From Verrucomicrobiales bacterium (GTDB lineage Bacteria > Verrucomicrobiota > Verrucomicrobiia > Limisphaerales > F1-12-MAGs170), in NCBI GenBank assembly GCA_005777315.1, contig SXMN01000241.1, forward strand, positions 1 to 39,886: a DNA stretch of 39,886 nucleotides. The letters are read 5' to 3'. Every line of letters begins with the position of its first letter. Position 1 is the first letter of the stretch. The translations under genes were made by a program, and so were the position numbers. The notes below the pieces were generated by a model, which ran no database searches, was not told the origin of the DNA, and saw only the letters and a list, made by a program, of their open reading frames with translations. This document shows positions 1 through 10,364 of this stretch, piece after piece.

Positions 1-126
1 CTGCGCCAAGAGATCGCCGCCTGGACCCGGCGTCGCAATCAGCCCTCTTCCAAAATCAACTGGCGTTTCACCACCGACGATGCCCGCGTCAAACTCAAGA
101 AACTTTACCCCTCATTTGATGACTGA
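1..126 (+). CDS. IS630-family transposase, C-terminal end (partial at window edge)
   Basis: The reading frame is open from base 1 to a TGA at 124-126 and gives about 41 residues. It contains WTRRRNQ, INWRFTTDDAR and KLKKLYP, the usual tail of IS630/Tc1-type DDE transposases, where the W-RN-(x)-I-W-FT-AR-KL-LYP pattern closes the protein. The catalytic part lies before the window, so it cannot be judged whether the element is intact. Its stop codon overlaps the start of the following ADP-ribosylglycohydrolase frame by a few bases. That is unusual for unrelated genes and suggests the insertion sequence landed directly upstream of that gene. Family assignment is from motif recognition only. Confidence 0.7.
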   Translation: MRQEIAAWTRRRNQPSSKINWRFTTDDARVKLKKLYPSFDD

Positions 127-1042
127 CGGAGTACTAGGCTGCCTGATTGGTCTGGCCGTCGGCGATGCGCTGGGGACCACGCTTGAATTTCAAACGCCAG
201 GAAGCTTCGCCCCACTTGCAGAGATGGTTGGGGGAGGCCCGTTCGATTTGAAGCCCGGCCAGTGGACAGATGACACATCCATGGCTCTTTGCCTGGCTGC
301 AAGTCTCGTGGAGACTGGAACCTTTGATCTTGTTGATCAGTTGGAGCGTTACTCTCGCTGGCGTCGCGCCGGTTACATGAGCAGCAACGGGGTGTGTTTC
401 GATGTTGGGCTGACGGTCACAATTGCCCTGAACAGGTTTCGCGACACGGGCGACCCTTACTCCGGCCCCACAGATGCCGATCGAGCCGGCAATGGATCGA
501 TCATGCGGCTGGCACCCGTTCCAATGCGCTACTTCCGGCAACCGGCGGAAGCCGTCGAAAAATCCGCCGAAAGCTCACGCACAACACACGGAGCACAAAC
601 AGCCGTGGATGGCTGCCGTTACCTTGGAGCCTTGATCGTCGGCGCCCTGACGGGCGCAAGAAAGCAGGAGTTGCTCGCGGATCACTTTGCACCCTGCCCT
701 GACTTTTGGCGTTCCAACCCCCTGACACCGGAAATAGATGAAATCGCGAAGGGATCGTTCCGACGGCGACAACCTCCGGAGATTCGCGGCGGAGGTTACG
801 TGGTGGAGTCGTTGGAGGCGGCACTGTGGTCCTTCCATCGCTCGGAATCTTTTGAGCATGGTTGCCTTCTGGCGGTAAACCTCGGCGGCGATGCGGACAC
901 CACGGGTGCAGTGTACGGGCAGTTAGCCGGGGCGTTTTATGGTATCAACGGAATTCCCGCGAGGTGGATGGGAAAGCTGGCTCATCTGGACTTGATTTAT
1001 GATTTGGCCAGGAAGCTTCAACGGCAAGCCCTTGGTGCTTGA
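119..1042 (+). CDS. ADP-ribosylglycohydrolase family protein
   Basis: This is a 307-residue protein of the DraG/ARH family, which removes ADP-ribose from proteins or small molecules using a two-Mg2+ centre. Visible motifs are the N-terminal GCLIGLAVGDALG, the metal-binding TDDT at about residues 50-53, NGSIMRLAP in the middle and GGDADTTGA near residue 260, which supplies the second set of metal-binding Asp residues. The length fits the family. The upstream ATG at 80 would add 13 residues that overlap the transposase tail. ATG 119 is preferred because the family's first helix begins directly after it. The gene converges with the subtilase gene, with only 12 bp between their stop codons. The substrate cannot be told from sequence. 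Confidence 0.88.
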   Translation: MTDGVLGCLIGLAVGDALGTTLEFQTPGSFAPLAEMVGGGPFDLKPGQWTDDTSMALCLAASLVETGTFDLVDQLERYSRWRRAGYMSSNGVCFDVGLTVTIALNRFRDTGDPYSGPTDADRAGNGSIMRLAPVPMRYFRQPAEAVEKSAESSRTTHGAQTAVDGCRYLGALIVGALTGARKQELLADHFAPCPDFWRSNPLTPEIDEIAKGSFRRRQPPEIRGGGYVVESLEAALWSFHRSESFEHGCLLAVNLGGDADTTGAVYGQLAGAFYGINGIPARWMGKLAHLDLIYDLARKLQRQALGA

Positions 1043-1054
1043 TGCTGTCATACT

Positions 1055-4000
1055 CTACCGCTGAATCACCCGGTAGAAGCGTGAGCTAAATGCTGTGGCG
1101 TTTGGGTCGGTGAAACTGACTCGAACTTCTGGTGCCACAAGTGAAGAGACCGGCGCCCATTGGATAAGATCGCTCGAGACGAAGAGCTCGTACGTTCTGC
1201 CTGGCACACCGCGCATGAGCAGTCGAAGGGTTCCATCGGACTGAGTCGTCACTGACTCGATCTTCGGAGCTTCATCGGACAGTCCGCCCGTGACAGTGAT
1301 GGAGACTTTCGCCATCTGACTGTATGCATGTTGATCCCAAACCTTGTAGGTGAATTCGTCCTGCCCCACGAAATCCAGCGCCGGCATGTAGGTGAAGGTC
1401 GTGCCGCGTCCGAAAAGCCGGCCATGCTTGGGACCTTTCAGAATGGGTGACGCCAGTGGATCGGAATCTTCGTCGGTCACGCTGAGGAGAATGACGCTCG
1501 AAGTGTTTCGTTCGATGGTCACGGTTTGATTGGTGGTGACTGCGGGATGATTGAAGTAGTCCACGGCGATCAGCACGAAACCCGGGTCGCTTTCCAAAAG
1601 ACCGTCAGACGCCTTGAAGCTGAAACGATCCGGACCGACAAAGTCCGGTTCGGGTGTGTAGGTGAGATGCGGGGGCATTCCCGACAAGGTGCCATTCGCC
1701 GGCTGGGACAGGACGGCGAATGTGAGAGCATTTGCCTCCTTGTCCGTGGCACGAAGCTCGATGGGAGTGGAAGCGCCCACTCGCGCACGAATCGAAATGT
1801 CGTCGATCACCGGGGCAGAATTCTCGTTCGTGACCCGGATGCGAACTGTGGCGGGAGTCGCTCCACCAGCGCCGTCGGAAGCTTCGACGGAGAAGGAATC
1901 GTCGCCCAGAAACCCTGGTTTGGGCTGGTAAAGGTAGCTGCCTCCTTCACCGCCAATTGACCCGTGGCCCGGCGGCAAGATGATCTGAATCGTCACGGCA
2001 TCACCATCCAGATCGGACGCCTTCAAGACCACATTCAGGGCCTGATCAACGCTCGTTATCAACTGCTGATCCGGGATGGCCGGCGGATTGTTGACATCGA
2101 GCACGGTGATGTTGATGAAGATTTCGCGGCTGTCGGCGTTTCCGTCACTGGCGATGTAGGTGACGCGATCACTGCCAACAAAGTTCTTCCTCGGAGTGTA
2201 ACTGGCCACGGCTGGATAGGTGAAGAGTTCTCCATGCTCCGGTCCCGTCTTCACGCGATAGGTGATTGAGTCCTTCTCCACGTCCTCCGATGTGTAGGTG
2301 ATCTCCAGCGTGGCATTGCGGTTCACCGTGAAGTTTTGGTCCGGGTTATCCGGCGGGTCATTGACCGGTTTCACAAGGATGTTGCACGCCGCGACGGCCT
2401 TTTCTCCCGATGGGTCGGCAACCGTGTAGGAGAAGGTGACCGAGCCGGAGTAATTCGTGGGCGGCGAGTAAATGAACTTTCCTCCTCCCGCACGCTGAAG
2501 TTCTCCGGTTTCCGGCTGCCTGAACGAGATAATCGAAATCGCATCGCCATCCACGTCGATGTCATTCGCAAGGACGTCAATGGTCACGGGCGTGTCCTCG
2601 TCGGTGACGATGTAGTCCGTGGCGGGCGCCGGCGCGTCGTTCAGCGGGCTCACCAAAACTTTGACGACCCCGATGGCGATGCCTCCACTGCCGTTTCCAA
2701 TGGTGTAAGTGAACTCGTCCTCGCCGTTTGCGTCCGGATTGGGCGTGTAAACAATTTTATCCGCTGCCTCACGTTTCGCCTTGCCCAAGCGTGGATTGCT
2801 CACGTTCAGAACCGCCAGTTGCCGGCCTTCAGGATCGGTGTCGTTGCTCAGTGGCAGGATTTCAACAGAAGCATCCTCGATCGTCGCCGCGTGATCCTCG
2901 CTGGCTGTGGGCGGAACGTATCCATCCCGAATCGTATAAGTCACGGAAGCTTCGCTTCGAAGCCCACCGGGATCTGTAACGGCGACACGCAAGATTTCCG
3001 AACCTGTCCAAGTTGCGGAAACCCGCTCGACTTTGAGTATTCGCTCAGAGCTGATGCTCGCCGTGAGCTCTGAATTGCCTGCCACGGTCCAGTTGAGTTC
3101 GCGCGAACGGTTGTCGGGATCTTCGACAAAACCGTCGAGTGGAATAGTGACAAAATTTCCTCCCACCGAAATCGTCTGGTCGGGAATCAACGTAATGACT
3201 GGCGGCTGATTCGTGTGTTTCGGCTCGGAATAGCGGCCTGAATGCCGGGCATCGCCCTGGAGCATCGGCCAGGGAGTTTGACTGCTTTTGAACGAAGCAT
3301 CGAGTTCCCATACATAAATACTGCCGCGCGCTTTCCGGAAACCGGCGTCGCCAAGAAGCCCATAAGCGCGGTCATGAACCGAGGTGGCGACGAGATCCAG
3401 CCTGCCGTCTTGATCGATGTCCGCAAGCGTCACGGTGGCGGCCTTGTGCCATGCGCCACCAGAACCTTCCATTACGAGCGACGGGCGCTTTGGATTCAGC
3501 CGGATGGGATGTCCGGAGCCATTCCAGGCGCTGACGCCACCAATGTTCGACGTATCACCGACTGTGAAGGCCAGATAAAGATAACCCGGCGAAGCGATGG
3601 CGACATCCGGTTCGCCATCGTCATCCAAATCGCCGATCACAGGGCTGGTGCGGACTGAGGAACTGCTTATCGGCCCGACCGGCCATCCCTCCAGCTCAAA
3701 ACCCCAATGCTTCATCACGTGAAGCTTCTCGCTCGACCGGCCCAACACGCAGATCTCCAGCGATCCGTCGCCGTCCAGATCACCGAGCGCCGGCGGGCTG
3801 CTGAAGGATTCGCCCTGTAGCATAGGCCAGCCGGGAAACGCCTTGCCTGTCTGGTCGAAAACGTAGAGCGCGCTTGATGCGCCCTTGGTCCTGCCATCGT
3901 AAGTGCCGATGACAATCTCCGGAGTTCCATCCCTGTCGAGGTCGCCGATGACCGCTGATGAGACGATCTGGCCATCAACAGGCGCGACCCACAGCGGTCC

Positions 4001-6676
4001 AGACAGCATCGCAAGGCTGAACGCCGCGAGTGAACGGCAGCCTTGCGGCACCACAATTTCCACTCCGGGTTCTCCATCCAGGTTCTCCACGGCGGGAAAA
4101 ATTCGCCCGGCGTCCATCTCGACATCACACGATTCGATATCCCACTTCCCAATCAACCTCCCCTGCCCGTCCAGCACGATGAGTTGACGCATTTCATTGC
4201 CCGCCCGATCCACGGTTCCGTGTGAGTATCCGATCAAGTCGTTCAGGCCATCGCCGTTGACATCGGCGATGGTTTTGCCCAGCCCACCGGCCTCCAGCTT
4301 CACCGGCCATTGGCCGCCGAGCGGTGTTCCATCACTGCGAAAAGCGAAAAGTTGTTTTGCCTCTCCAACATCCACGAAGATTTCCATCTGCCCGTCTCCA
4401 TCGATGTCGCCGACCACAGGGACATCCCAGTAAGGCTCGCCCGATGCGAGATCACTCGTCCAACGCAATGAGCCGTCCGGGTTGTAGGCGAGCAGGCGGG
4501 CAATCTTTCCGTCGATGTTGCCGGGATCAACCAGCAGCAACGTCTGCCGACCATCGCCATCCAGATCGGCAACGGTGATTTGCTTCCAATCATTGGTCAC
4601 AAGACCGCCCGTGATCGGAAGGTATTGAGGCCAGCCGCGCTTCAAGCGCGAATCCAAATAGAGATTGCGGACAAAATGCTCCCCGGCTGGTTTGCCGTTC
4701 GCCGTGGCCGAAAGCCGCAACGTGTAGAACTGATCCGCATCCACCGCCGACGTGTCCCAAGTGGCGAGGAGCCCATCCAAAACATCCTGAGAACCATCCG
4801 CAGCGAGACGGATTCCAATGGCGGACCAACTCGTGGGCTCCGGACCTTTCCCGTATTCAACGCGGTAGCTACGATGATTGCCAAAGCATGAACCGCGGAT
4901 TTCGAGCGCGTCTCCCGCGCGAAATACATCGTTCGGCAGTGGGAAATCAACATGCACGTTGCTGACGCTGACGGCAGCCCGGTCGCTCGAAACCTGGCCC
5001 ATCGTATTGGTCGCGGTGATGCGGAACGTGTAAAGCCCCTCGTCAAGCTCGGCGGTGGCAAACCGGTCGAGCAACACGCCGCCGGTGGGTGGCGATGCCG
5101 CGGAGGTCAACTTTGTCCATTGGGAGGGAGCGGCCACGCTTGAGTATTCGAGTGTGTAGCCGGCCAGGTTCGTGCCCGAGGCCGAGCCTCGCAATGACGT
5201 GATGCCACGCAAGCTGGCTGGAAGGTCCAACTGAACAAATGGGAGCGGAGCATCGACCAGCAGAGCCTTGCGGGCATTGAGCCTTCCGGAGCCCATAGAC
5301 TTGTCCGTCTTGAGCGGATCGACGGCATTTCGAAGGATGTTGGCGACATCGCGATTCGAGAACTCTGGATGATTCGCAAGGACAAGCGCGGCGACGCCCG
5401 TCACATGCGGCGCTGCCATGGATGTTCCACTGAAGTACTCGTACCGGGAATCCGGCATCGTCGATAATATGAACTCCCCCGGCGCGGCCAGATCCACACG
5501 CGCTCCATAGTTGGAGAATCGCGGACGCTGGTCCTTGCGATCCGTCGCCGCAACGGAGACTACGTGATCGAACGCCGCCGGAAAAACCGTGGCATCCGTG
5601 TTCTCATTTCCAGCAGCCGCAATGAAGAGCGTACCAGCATTGATCGCGGCGGCCACGGCTTCCTCCAAGGCGTGGCTGGGATCATCCTGCCCCCAACTGG
5701 CATTGATGATTTGTGCGCCGTTCGCCACGGCGTAATGGATTGCCTCGATTGTGTCGCTGGTGGTTGCATTGCCGGTGTCATCGAACGCCTTGATCGCCAT
5801 CATTGTGACTTCCCAGCACACACCGGCGACTCCGACACGATTATTGCCCGTGGCGCCAATGATGCCAGCCACGTGGGTGCCGTGGCTGTGGTCGTCAAAC
5901 GGGTCCCCATCCCGCGAAACGAAATCGAAGCCGTGCACGTCATCGATGAAACTGTTGCCATCGTCATCGAAGCCGTTTCCTGGAATGTCATCATTCACCC
6001 AGAGGTTCGCGACCAGATCGGGATGAAAGTAGTCGATGCCCGTGTCAATCACAGCGACCTTCACCCTCCGACTGCCAATGCCACGTTTCCAAGCCTCGGT
6101 GGCACTGATGTCCGCTCCGGTCGTCCCCTCACTCTCCCCCGAATTGCGGAAGTTCCATAATTTATCAAACTCGAAGTCATTCGGAATCCGCCCCGAGTCC
6201 CTCGTCCCGAGGATATGAACCCGTGAATTGGGCTCGGCGTAGAGCACATCTGGGCGCCGGTTCATCCGGGCGATGGCCGTGTTCATCGCCACATCGTCCT
6301 TCAACGTCACCACGGCAAGGTGATCCAGATAGGACGCTTCTTTACCGTGGGCCTGCAGCGCAATGCGCTTGTTTCCATGCCCCAGCATCCGCACGTCAGA
6401 GGCGATTGTCTCCAAGCCCGCCGGACGTGAGTTCTGTGTCAGTGGAGAACGAAACCGAACGATGATCTGGCTTGGAGCATCCGGAGCCGCTTTTGCCTGC
6501 CAGATTCGCGGTGTCTTGGAGTTGGAGTGAGGATCGGGAGATAACACACCCAAGCGCGTCCCTACCGGTTCAGCGCCGAGGACTGACGAGCACGCCAACG
6601 CGCCGATCCCGAGGGATGCCACAAACAATTCGAAGCGTCTGCCGACCTCCTTGACAATTTCCGCAATGCTTAACAC
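1055..6676 (-). CDS. Large secreted subtilisin-like (S8) serine protease with VCBS and cadherin-like repeats
   Basis: The 1873-residue exoprotein starts at GTG 6676. The N-terminus has a signal-peptide-like stretch (FVASLGIGALACSSVLGA). A propeptide-like region follows (IIVRFR to LYAEPN, about 70-150), then the S8 catalytic domain at about 190-470. All three catalytic residues are visible: Asp in AVIDTGIDYFHPD (~212), His in DDHSHGTHVAG (~265) and Ser in FSGTSMAAPHVTG (~418). An Ig-like part follows, then seven FG-GAP/VCBS-type Asp-rich repeats of the DLDGDG type (about 690-1140), and six or seven cadherin-like repeats with ND.D.DGD calcium motifs (about 1150-1800). The last ~70 residues form a small module ending FYRVIQR. 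It is probably a calcium-dependent extracellular or cell-surface protease. No gene partner is evident. Confidence 0.9.
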   Translation of the reverse strand: MLSIAEIVKEVGRRFELFVASLGIGALACSSVLGAEPVGTRLGVLSPDPHSNSKTPRIWQAKAAPDAPSQIIVRFRSPLTQNSRPAGLETIASDVRMLGHGNKRIALQAHGKEASYLDHLAVVTLKDDVAMNTAIARMNRRPDVLYAEPNSRVHILGTRDSGRIPNDFEFDKLWNFRNSGESEGTTGADISATEAWKRGIGSRRVKVAVIDTGIDYFHPDLVANLWVNDDIPGNGFDDDGNSFIDDVHGFDFVSRDGDPFDDHSHGTHVAGIIGATGNNRVGVAGVCWEVTMMAIKAFDDTGNATTSDTIEAIHYAVANGAQIINASWGQDDPSHALEEAVAAAINAGTLFIAAAGNENTDATVFPAAFDHVVSVAATDRKDQRPRFSNYGARVDLAAPGEFILSTMPDSRYEYFSGTSMAAPHVTGVAALVLANHPEFSNRDVANILRNAVDPLKTDKSMGSGRLNARKALLVDAPLPFVQLDLPASLRGITSLRGSASGTNLAGYTLEYSSVAAPSQWTKLTSAASPPTGGVLLDRFATAELDEGLYTFRITATNTMGQVSSDRAAVSVSNVHVDFPLPNDVFRAGDALEIRGSCFGNHRSYRVEYGKGPEPTSWSAIGIRLAADGSQDVLDGLLATWDTSAVDADQFYTLRLSATANGKPAGEHFVRNLYLDSRLKRGWPQYLPITGGLVTNDWKQITVADLDGDGRQTLLLVDPGNIDGKIARLLAYNPDGSLRWTSDLASGEPYWDVPVVGDIDGDGQMEIFVDVGEAKQLFAFRSDGTPLGGQWPVKLEAGGLGKTIADVNGDGLNDLIGYSHGTVDRAGNEMRQLIVLDGQGRLIGKWDIESCDVEMDAGRIFPAVENLDGEPGVEIVVPQGCRSLAAFSLAMLSGPLWVAPVDGQIVSSAVIGDLDRDGTPEIVIGTYDGRTKGASSALYVFDQTGKAFPGWPMLQGESFSSPPALGDLDGDGSLEICVLGRSSEKLHVMKHWGFELEGWPVGPISSSSVRTSPVIGDLDDDGEPDVAIASPGYLYLAFTVGDTSNIGGVSAWNGSGHPIRLNPKRPSLVMEGSGGAWHKAATVTLADIDQDGRLDLVATSVHDRAYGLLGDAGFRKARGSIYVWELDASFKSSQTPWPMLQGDARHSGRYSEPKHTNQPPVITLIPDQTISVGGNFVTIPLDGFVEDPDNRSRELNWTVAGNSELTASISSERILKVERVSATWTGSEILRVAVTDPGGLRSEASVTYTIRDGYVPPTASEDHAATIEDASVEILPLSNDTDPEGRQLAVLNVSNPRLGKAKREAADKIVYTPNPDANGEDEFTYTIGNGSGGIAIGVVKVLVSPLNDAPAPATDYIVTDEDTPVTIDVLANDIDVDGDAISIISFRQPETGELQRAGGGKFIYSPPTNYSGSVTFSYTVADPSGEKAVAACNILVKPVNDPPDNPDQNFTVNRNATLEITYTSEDVEKDSITYRVKTGPEHGELFTYPAVASYTPRKNFVGSDRVTYIASDGNADSREIFINITVLDVNNPPAIPDQQLITSVDQALNVVLKASDLDGDAVTIQIILPPGHGSIGGEGGSYLYQPKPGFLGDDSFSVEASDGAGGATPATVRIRVTNENSAPVIDDISIRARVGASTPIELRATDKEANALTFAVLSQPANGTLSGMPPHLTYTPEPDFVGPDRFSFKASDGLLESDPGFVLIAVDYFNHPAVTTNQTVTIERNTSSVILLSVTDEDSDPLASPILKGPKHGRLFGRGTTFTYMPALDFVGQDEFTYKVWDQHAYSQMAKVSITVTGGLSDEAPKIESVTTQSDGTLRLLMRGVPGRTYELFVSSDLIQWAPVSSLVAPEVRVSFTDPNATAFSSRFYRVIQR

Positions 6677-7097
6677 GCGATAATGCTAAATCTGCTTCCA
6701 AACCAAGCAAACCTCGGGCCGCGCTCACTGGCTTGAACTCGCGGAAAGGTAACGTTGGTTGCGCTCTTTGCAATGGCTGGAGCTGGGTTGTGATGATGAT
6801 GGGCTGGGAGTCCGCCATGTCTTGGACTGCGCCAGTCCCCTGCCTGCGCCGCTGACGTCGCGGCAGGCAGGTCTGGCGCTTTGACTGTGGGGATGGAGGA
6901 ACCAGGCGCGAAGTTTCGTCTTCGGGTTGGTCACACTCGTGGCAAAAGCGGTAGCCGCCGTCGCGCCGAAGCGGCGTTATGGCGCGCCGCGGAGGCGGAA
7001 GGGCTACCGCAGTCCAAGACGCTTCGCGAGCTTCAGGGGTTGGTTGCACATGAAGCGTGGTCCCGCGAGCGAGCGCACCAGAGCGGCGGTTCCCGCC

Positions 7098-7163
7098 GCA
7101 GTCCCAGAGCCTTCGGCTTTCACTCGAGGCGTCCGGTGCTTCAAGCCGAAGGCTCTGGACTGC
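7098..7163. repeat. Palindromic intergenic repeat
   Basis: The left arm (7098-7119) and right arm (7143-7163) are reverse complements over about 21 bp with one extra C in the left arm. The core CCAGAGCCTTCGGCTT / AAGCCGAAGGCTCTGG (16 bp) is perfect. The loop is 23 bases. It resembles dispersed REP-like hairpins. Confidence 0.75.
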
Positions 7164-7185
7164 TGTGAGCATCACAGCTTTTTTT
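7162..7185 (+). terminator. Rho-independent terminator-like hairpin (+ strand)
   Basis: A perfect 7-bp stem GCTGTGA/TCACAGC with loop GCA is followed at once by seven T residues. It reads on the + strand, but both neighbouring genes are on the - strand. What it would terminate is therefore unclear. Confidence 0.6.
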
Positions 7186-7206
7186 CGGGATCACGCCTTC
7201 GTGCGC

Positions 7207-10050
7207 CTATCGCTCCACTCGCCCTTTGCCCTGCGCAGCTTGCTGCCGGATGAACTCGTCGAAGTGAACCTTGACCGTCACTTGCGTCGCGCCGCTAGGT
7301 TCAGGCTCGTCCTCGACGGATTTCAACATCAGCAACCGATCTCCCTCCGCGTCCGTGAACGCCTCGTAGTTGGGGCCAGGGTCGAGACCCGAAGATCTGA
7401 ATCGGCCCGTGGCAAATACAACGGGTGCGTCCAATTCCAGCGGCTCAAATGATTTGACCTCCCTCACCATGATTTCCTTGTTAGCGAGGTAGTACAGCTT
7501 GCTGCCATCGCGGGACCAGACGGGATGGGATCCGCCGTTCTTCGAAATCTGAATGGGCAGGCCGCCTTCGGAAATCCGGCGCACGTATGCTTCAAAGCGA
7601 TCGCCTATGTCGGCAGTATAGGCCAGCCAGCGACCATCCGGTGAGAACCGGGGTCCCGCCTCGTTGGCAGGCGTATTCGCAAACGGCCGCGCTTCGTCCG
7701 CCGATTTCAGGTCCTTGAGCAGGATGTCTCCCGGGTAGCCACGCACCAGGGCGAGGAATCGTCCATCGGGAGAAATGGCGTGTGCTCGGATGTTGTCTTC
7801 CTTCGCACGATAAATCTCTTCGGGCGTCGCTGTGGCATCGGCTCGCGCACGCAGGACCGTCAACTCACCACCGACTTCGCGGTTGAAGAATACATTTGTC
7901 CCATCGTAGGCAAACGCAGAGGTACGAGTCCCCGAATCGCCCGAGGCCAACTCAACGGCTTGTCCATCGGCAAGACCGACCCGCAGGCTCTTCCCCGCCG
8001 ATGACGAACCGCGAGTCAGAATAGCGGACTTTCCGTCCGGTGCCAGGCGGGGCGCGCGGTAATCTCCCGCCGCCAGTGGCACAACCTCCGGGTCGGCACG
8101 ATCTCGCACCCACACCAGTTGATAACGCGGGTCCAACTGGTGGCCCCGGCCGTAGATCAACGTCCCGTTGTCGGCGAGGGAGAACTGATGGCTCGCCACA
8201 GCCCAGTCGCGTCCCAAATCTTTGAGCAGCGAAACTTCAGGCCCGGTGAACTCCAGCTTCAGGGGATCGAACGCCCTGGCCCAGAGCACATCATCCCGGC
8301 CATACAACAGGTGGCCGGTGGCCGGGTAATAAAGAGGATTCAACGATCCCGTGAGGTCCAATTTCTTGCGCGCTTGCGTCGTCAAGTCCAGAGCTTCCAG
8401 CGAAACCACCTGATTCGTATGAGCCACCGTGAAGATCGCTCCCTTCGCTCCCGGCATGAAGCGCGGATGCCCCAAGAACCGCTCTCCCTTGTCTTTGTCC
8501 ACCTTGAGAATCATGACCGGCGTACTGCCCTCTTTCGCCTCGACCACATAAATTCCCTCCGTGGTTGCCAAGAGGATTCGATTGTCCGGATTCCACTGCG
8601 CGCCAATAATCGGCGTTCCCACCTGGCCAATCTTTCGCGGCTTCCCACCCTGAAAGGAGAACACGTAGAGGTCACCCAGTGCGTTAAAGAATGCCAGACG
8701 ATCGCTCTGTGGTGCGAACACTGGAGACCCCAGTGTTTTCACACTGTCCGGGATCAAAGTGAATTCGGGATCGTTGATTCGTTTCCAGTAGAGCCCAATG
8801 GCTCCATCCTTCCTCCCTAGGTAAACAACTTTGGAACAATCGGGTGAGATTACCACCGTGGAACCTAACCCACCCAACGTGGCCAGCGGCGCATCCGGAT
8901 GAAGATTCAGCGTGTAGGTCTGGAGCGTCGGTTTCGCGCTGCTGCCCGTGTTGCTCCGCGACGAGCGCAATGCAAGAAGCGCGAAGGCAACCGCCGCTGC
9001 CGTCAGCACCCACGGCAATGCGGTGAGCCAGCCGCGCGACCGCTCGCGTCGCCCCGCGCTCTCGACCGCGGCGCCAGCCATCACCAGCGTCGAGGAACCG
9101 GGCTCGCCGAGGGCTTGTTCGAGATCGACGCGCGCATCGGCGATATCGTGCAGGCGGCGCTTGCGATCCTTTGCCAGACATTTGCGCAGGAGCAACTGGA
9201 TGGTCGGCGGTAATTCTTTCGGCAGCGCGGTCCAGTCCGGCTCCTTGTGCAGCACCGCGCCGATCGAGTCGGTGGCCGTCTCGCCGCCGAACACCTTCTT
9301 GCCGGTCAGGCATTCGTAAAGCACGCAGCCGAAAGACCAGATGTCTGTGCGCTTATCGACGGGCTTGCCCTTGGCCTGCTCGGGGCTCATGTAGGCGGCG
9401 GTGCCGAGGATCGTGCCCGGCCTGGTGTTGTCGGCGAGCGCGGTCGGCGAATCTTCCAACGCCGAGGTCGGCGCGGCGGCAGGCTCGGTCTCCGCGAGTT
9501 TGGCCAGGCCGAAGTCGAGCACCTTGACCTTGCCCTCGGGCGTGAGCTTCACGTTGCCCGGCTTGAGATCGCGATGGATGATTCCCTTCTCATGCGCGGC
9601 TTCGAGCGCTTTGGCGATCTGTTCGCCCACTTCGAGCGCCTCCTCGACCGGCAAAGGACCGCGCCGGACGCGCTCGGCCAGCGTCTCGCCCTCGACGAGT
9701 TCGAGCACGAGCGCCTTGGCCTCGCCGGAATCTTCCAGTCCGTAGATGGCGGCGATGTTGGGATGATTGAGTGACGCGAGCACCTAGGCTTCGCGCGCAA
9801 ACCGCGCCAGTCGTTCCTTGTTTCCGGCGAACGCGTCGAGCAGCAGCTTGATCGCGACGTCGCGCCCGAGCTTGGTGTCCGTGGCGCGATAGACCTCGCC
9901 CATCCCACCCGCGCCCAGCTTCCCGGTGACCCGATAATGTCCGATGATCTGTGGAGGCACGGGCGGAGAGTGCCGGGTTTCGAGGTCAGGTTCAAGGGGA
10001 GGGTTTGGGTGTGTGGCGAGGCGGAGTGTGATTAACAGTGGGTGAGGCAA
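7207..10050 (-). CDS. Ser/Thr protein kinase with TM segment and PD40/TolB-like propeller, interrupted by an in-frame TAG
   Basis: Read through the stop, this is a 947-codon PknB-type receptor kinase. The glycine loop is [12 protein letters not shown] (residues 43-54) and the lysine is in VAIKLL (K68). The catalytic loop is HRDLKPGN (~160), DFGLA lies at ~179, and the activation segment ends YMSPEQ. One membrane helix follows at about residues 345-365 ([18 protein letters not shown]). The rest is a PD40/WD40-like propeller with SPDGRFLA and [10 protein letters not shown] blades. In bacteria with this layout the propeller is usually extracytoplasmic. A TAG at 9784-9786 splits the frame where relatives normally have Gln or Glu (FAREA[14 protein letters not shown]), between the conserved Lys and the HRD loop. 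As written it gives an 88-residue fragment, plus a fragment that could restart at GTG 9783 but would lack the ATP-binding loop. It is probably a recent pseudogene or a sequence error. Confidence 0.82.
9784..9786 (-). other. In-frame amber codon inside the kinase domain
   Basis: On the - strand the codons read GCC TAG GTG CTC. Both sides are conserved kinase sequence in the same frame, so a single C-to-T change (CAG to TAG) or G-to-T change (GAG to TAG) explains it. No indel is needed. Confidence 0.85.
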
Positions 10051-10079
10051 GTGAAAGGTTGCGGCAGCGCCCGTTGTTT

Positions 10080-10210
10080 CCCTCTCCCAGCGGGAGAGGG
10101 ATCAAGGGTGAGGGAGAATCCCCCAAGCGATGTAGCGTGTGGAATCGTTCCGGAGCACTTTGAAGTCGATGCATTCTCCCTCACCCCAGCCCTCTCCCGC
10201 TGGGAGAGGG
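10080..10210. repeat. Paired palindromic repeat (REP/MITE-like unit)
   Basis: Two hairpins with 9-bp stems CCCTCTCCC/GGGAGAGGG (10080-10100 and 10190-10210) face each other, each followed inward by GGGTGAGGGAGAAT or its complement. The whole 131 bp is thus a large inverted repeat built of two smaller ones. It lies just upstream of the kinase start and has no coding sense. Confidence 0.75.
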
Positions 10211-10364
10211 AGTTGCCTTCGCAGCACAGAAACCATTTCAAAGCGCCATTTTTCCGAGCAAATACTACCGAGATCAAATTTATCCTCACTCGCTTTTAAT
10301 CATACCCCAGCGAGCCGGACGCATCAGGCTTTTCCATTTCCATTCGCCTCGGTGGCCCGCTCCC

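Larger units (their letters stand above)
6677..7206. other. Repeat-dense intergenic spacer, no supported gene
   Basis: These 530 bp lie between the subtilase start and the end of the kinase gene. Open frames here look like shadows with arginine-rich, low-complexity translation. The spacer holds several nested inverted repeats. GTCTTGGACTGCG at 6819-6831 has its reverse complement at 7008-7020. A GC-rich pair lies around 6840-6870, and a long palindrome at 7098-7163. A poly-T terminator-like hairpin on the + strand closes it. The subtilase promoter should lie near 6680-6720, but no convincing -35/-10 pair was fixed. Confidence 0.6.

Noticed and set aside
1526-3073. Several + strand frames inside the subtilase gene
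   Set aside because: They are antisense shadows of the VCBS/cadherin repeats in a high-GC gene.
6570-7175. A 201-residue open frame on the - strand over the spacer
   Set aside because: Translation is arginine-rich and repetitive, follows the inverted repeats and overlaps the subtilase start; no family resemblance.
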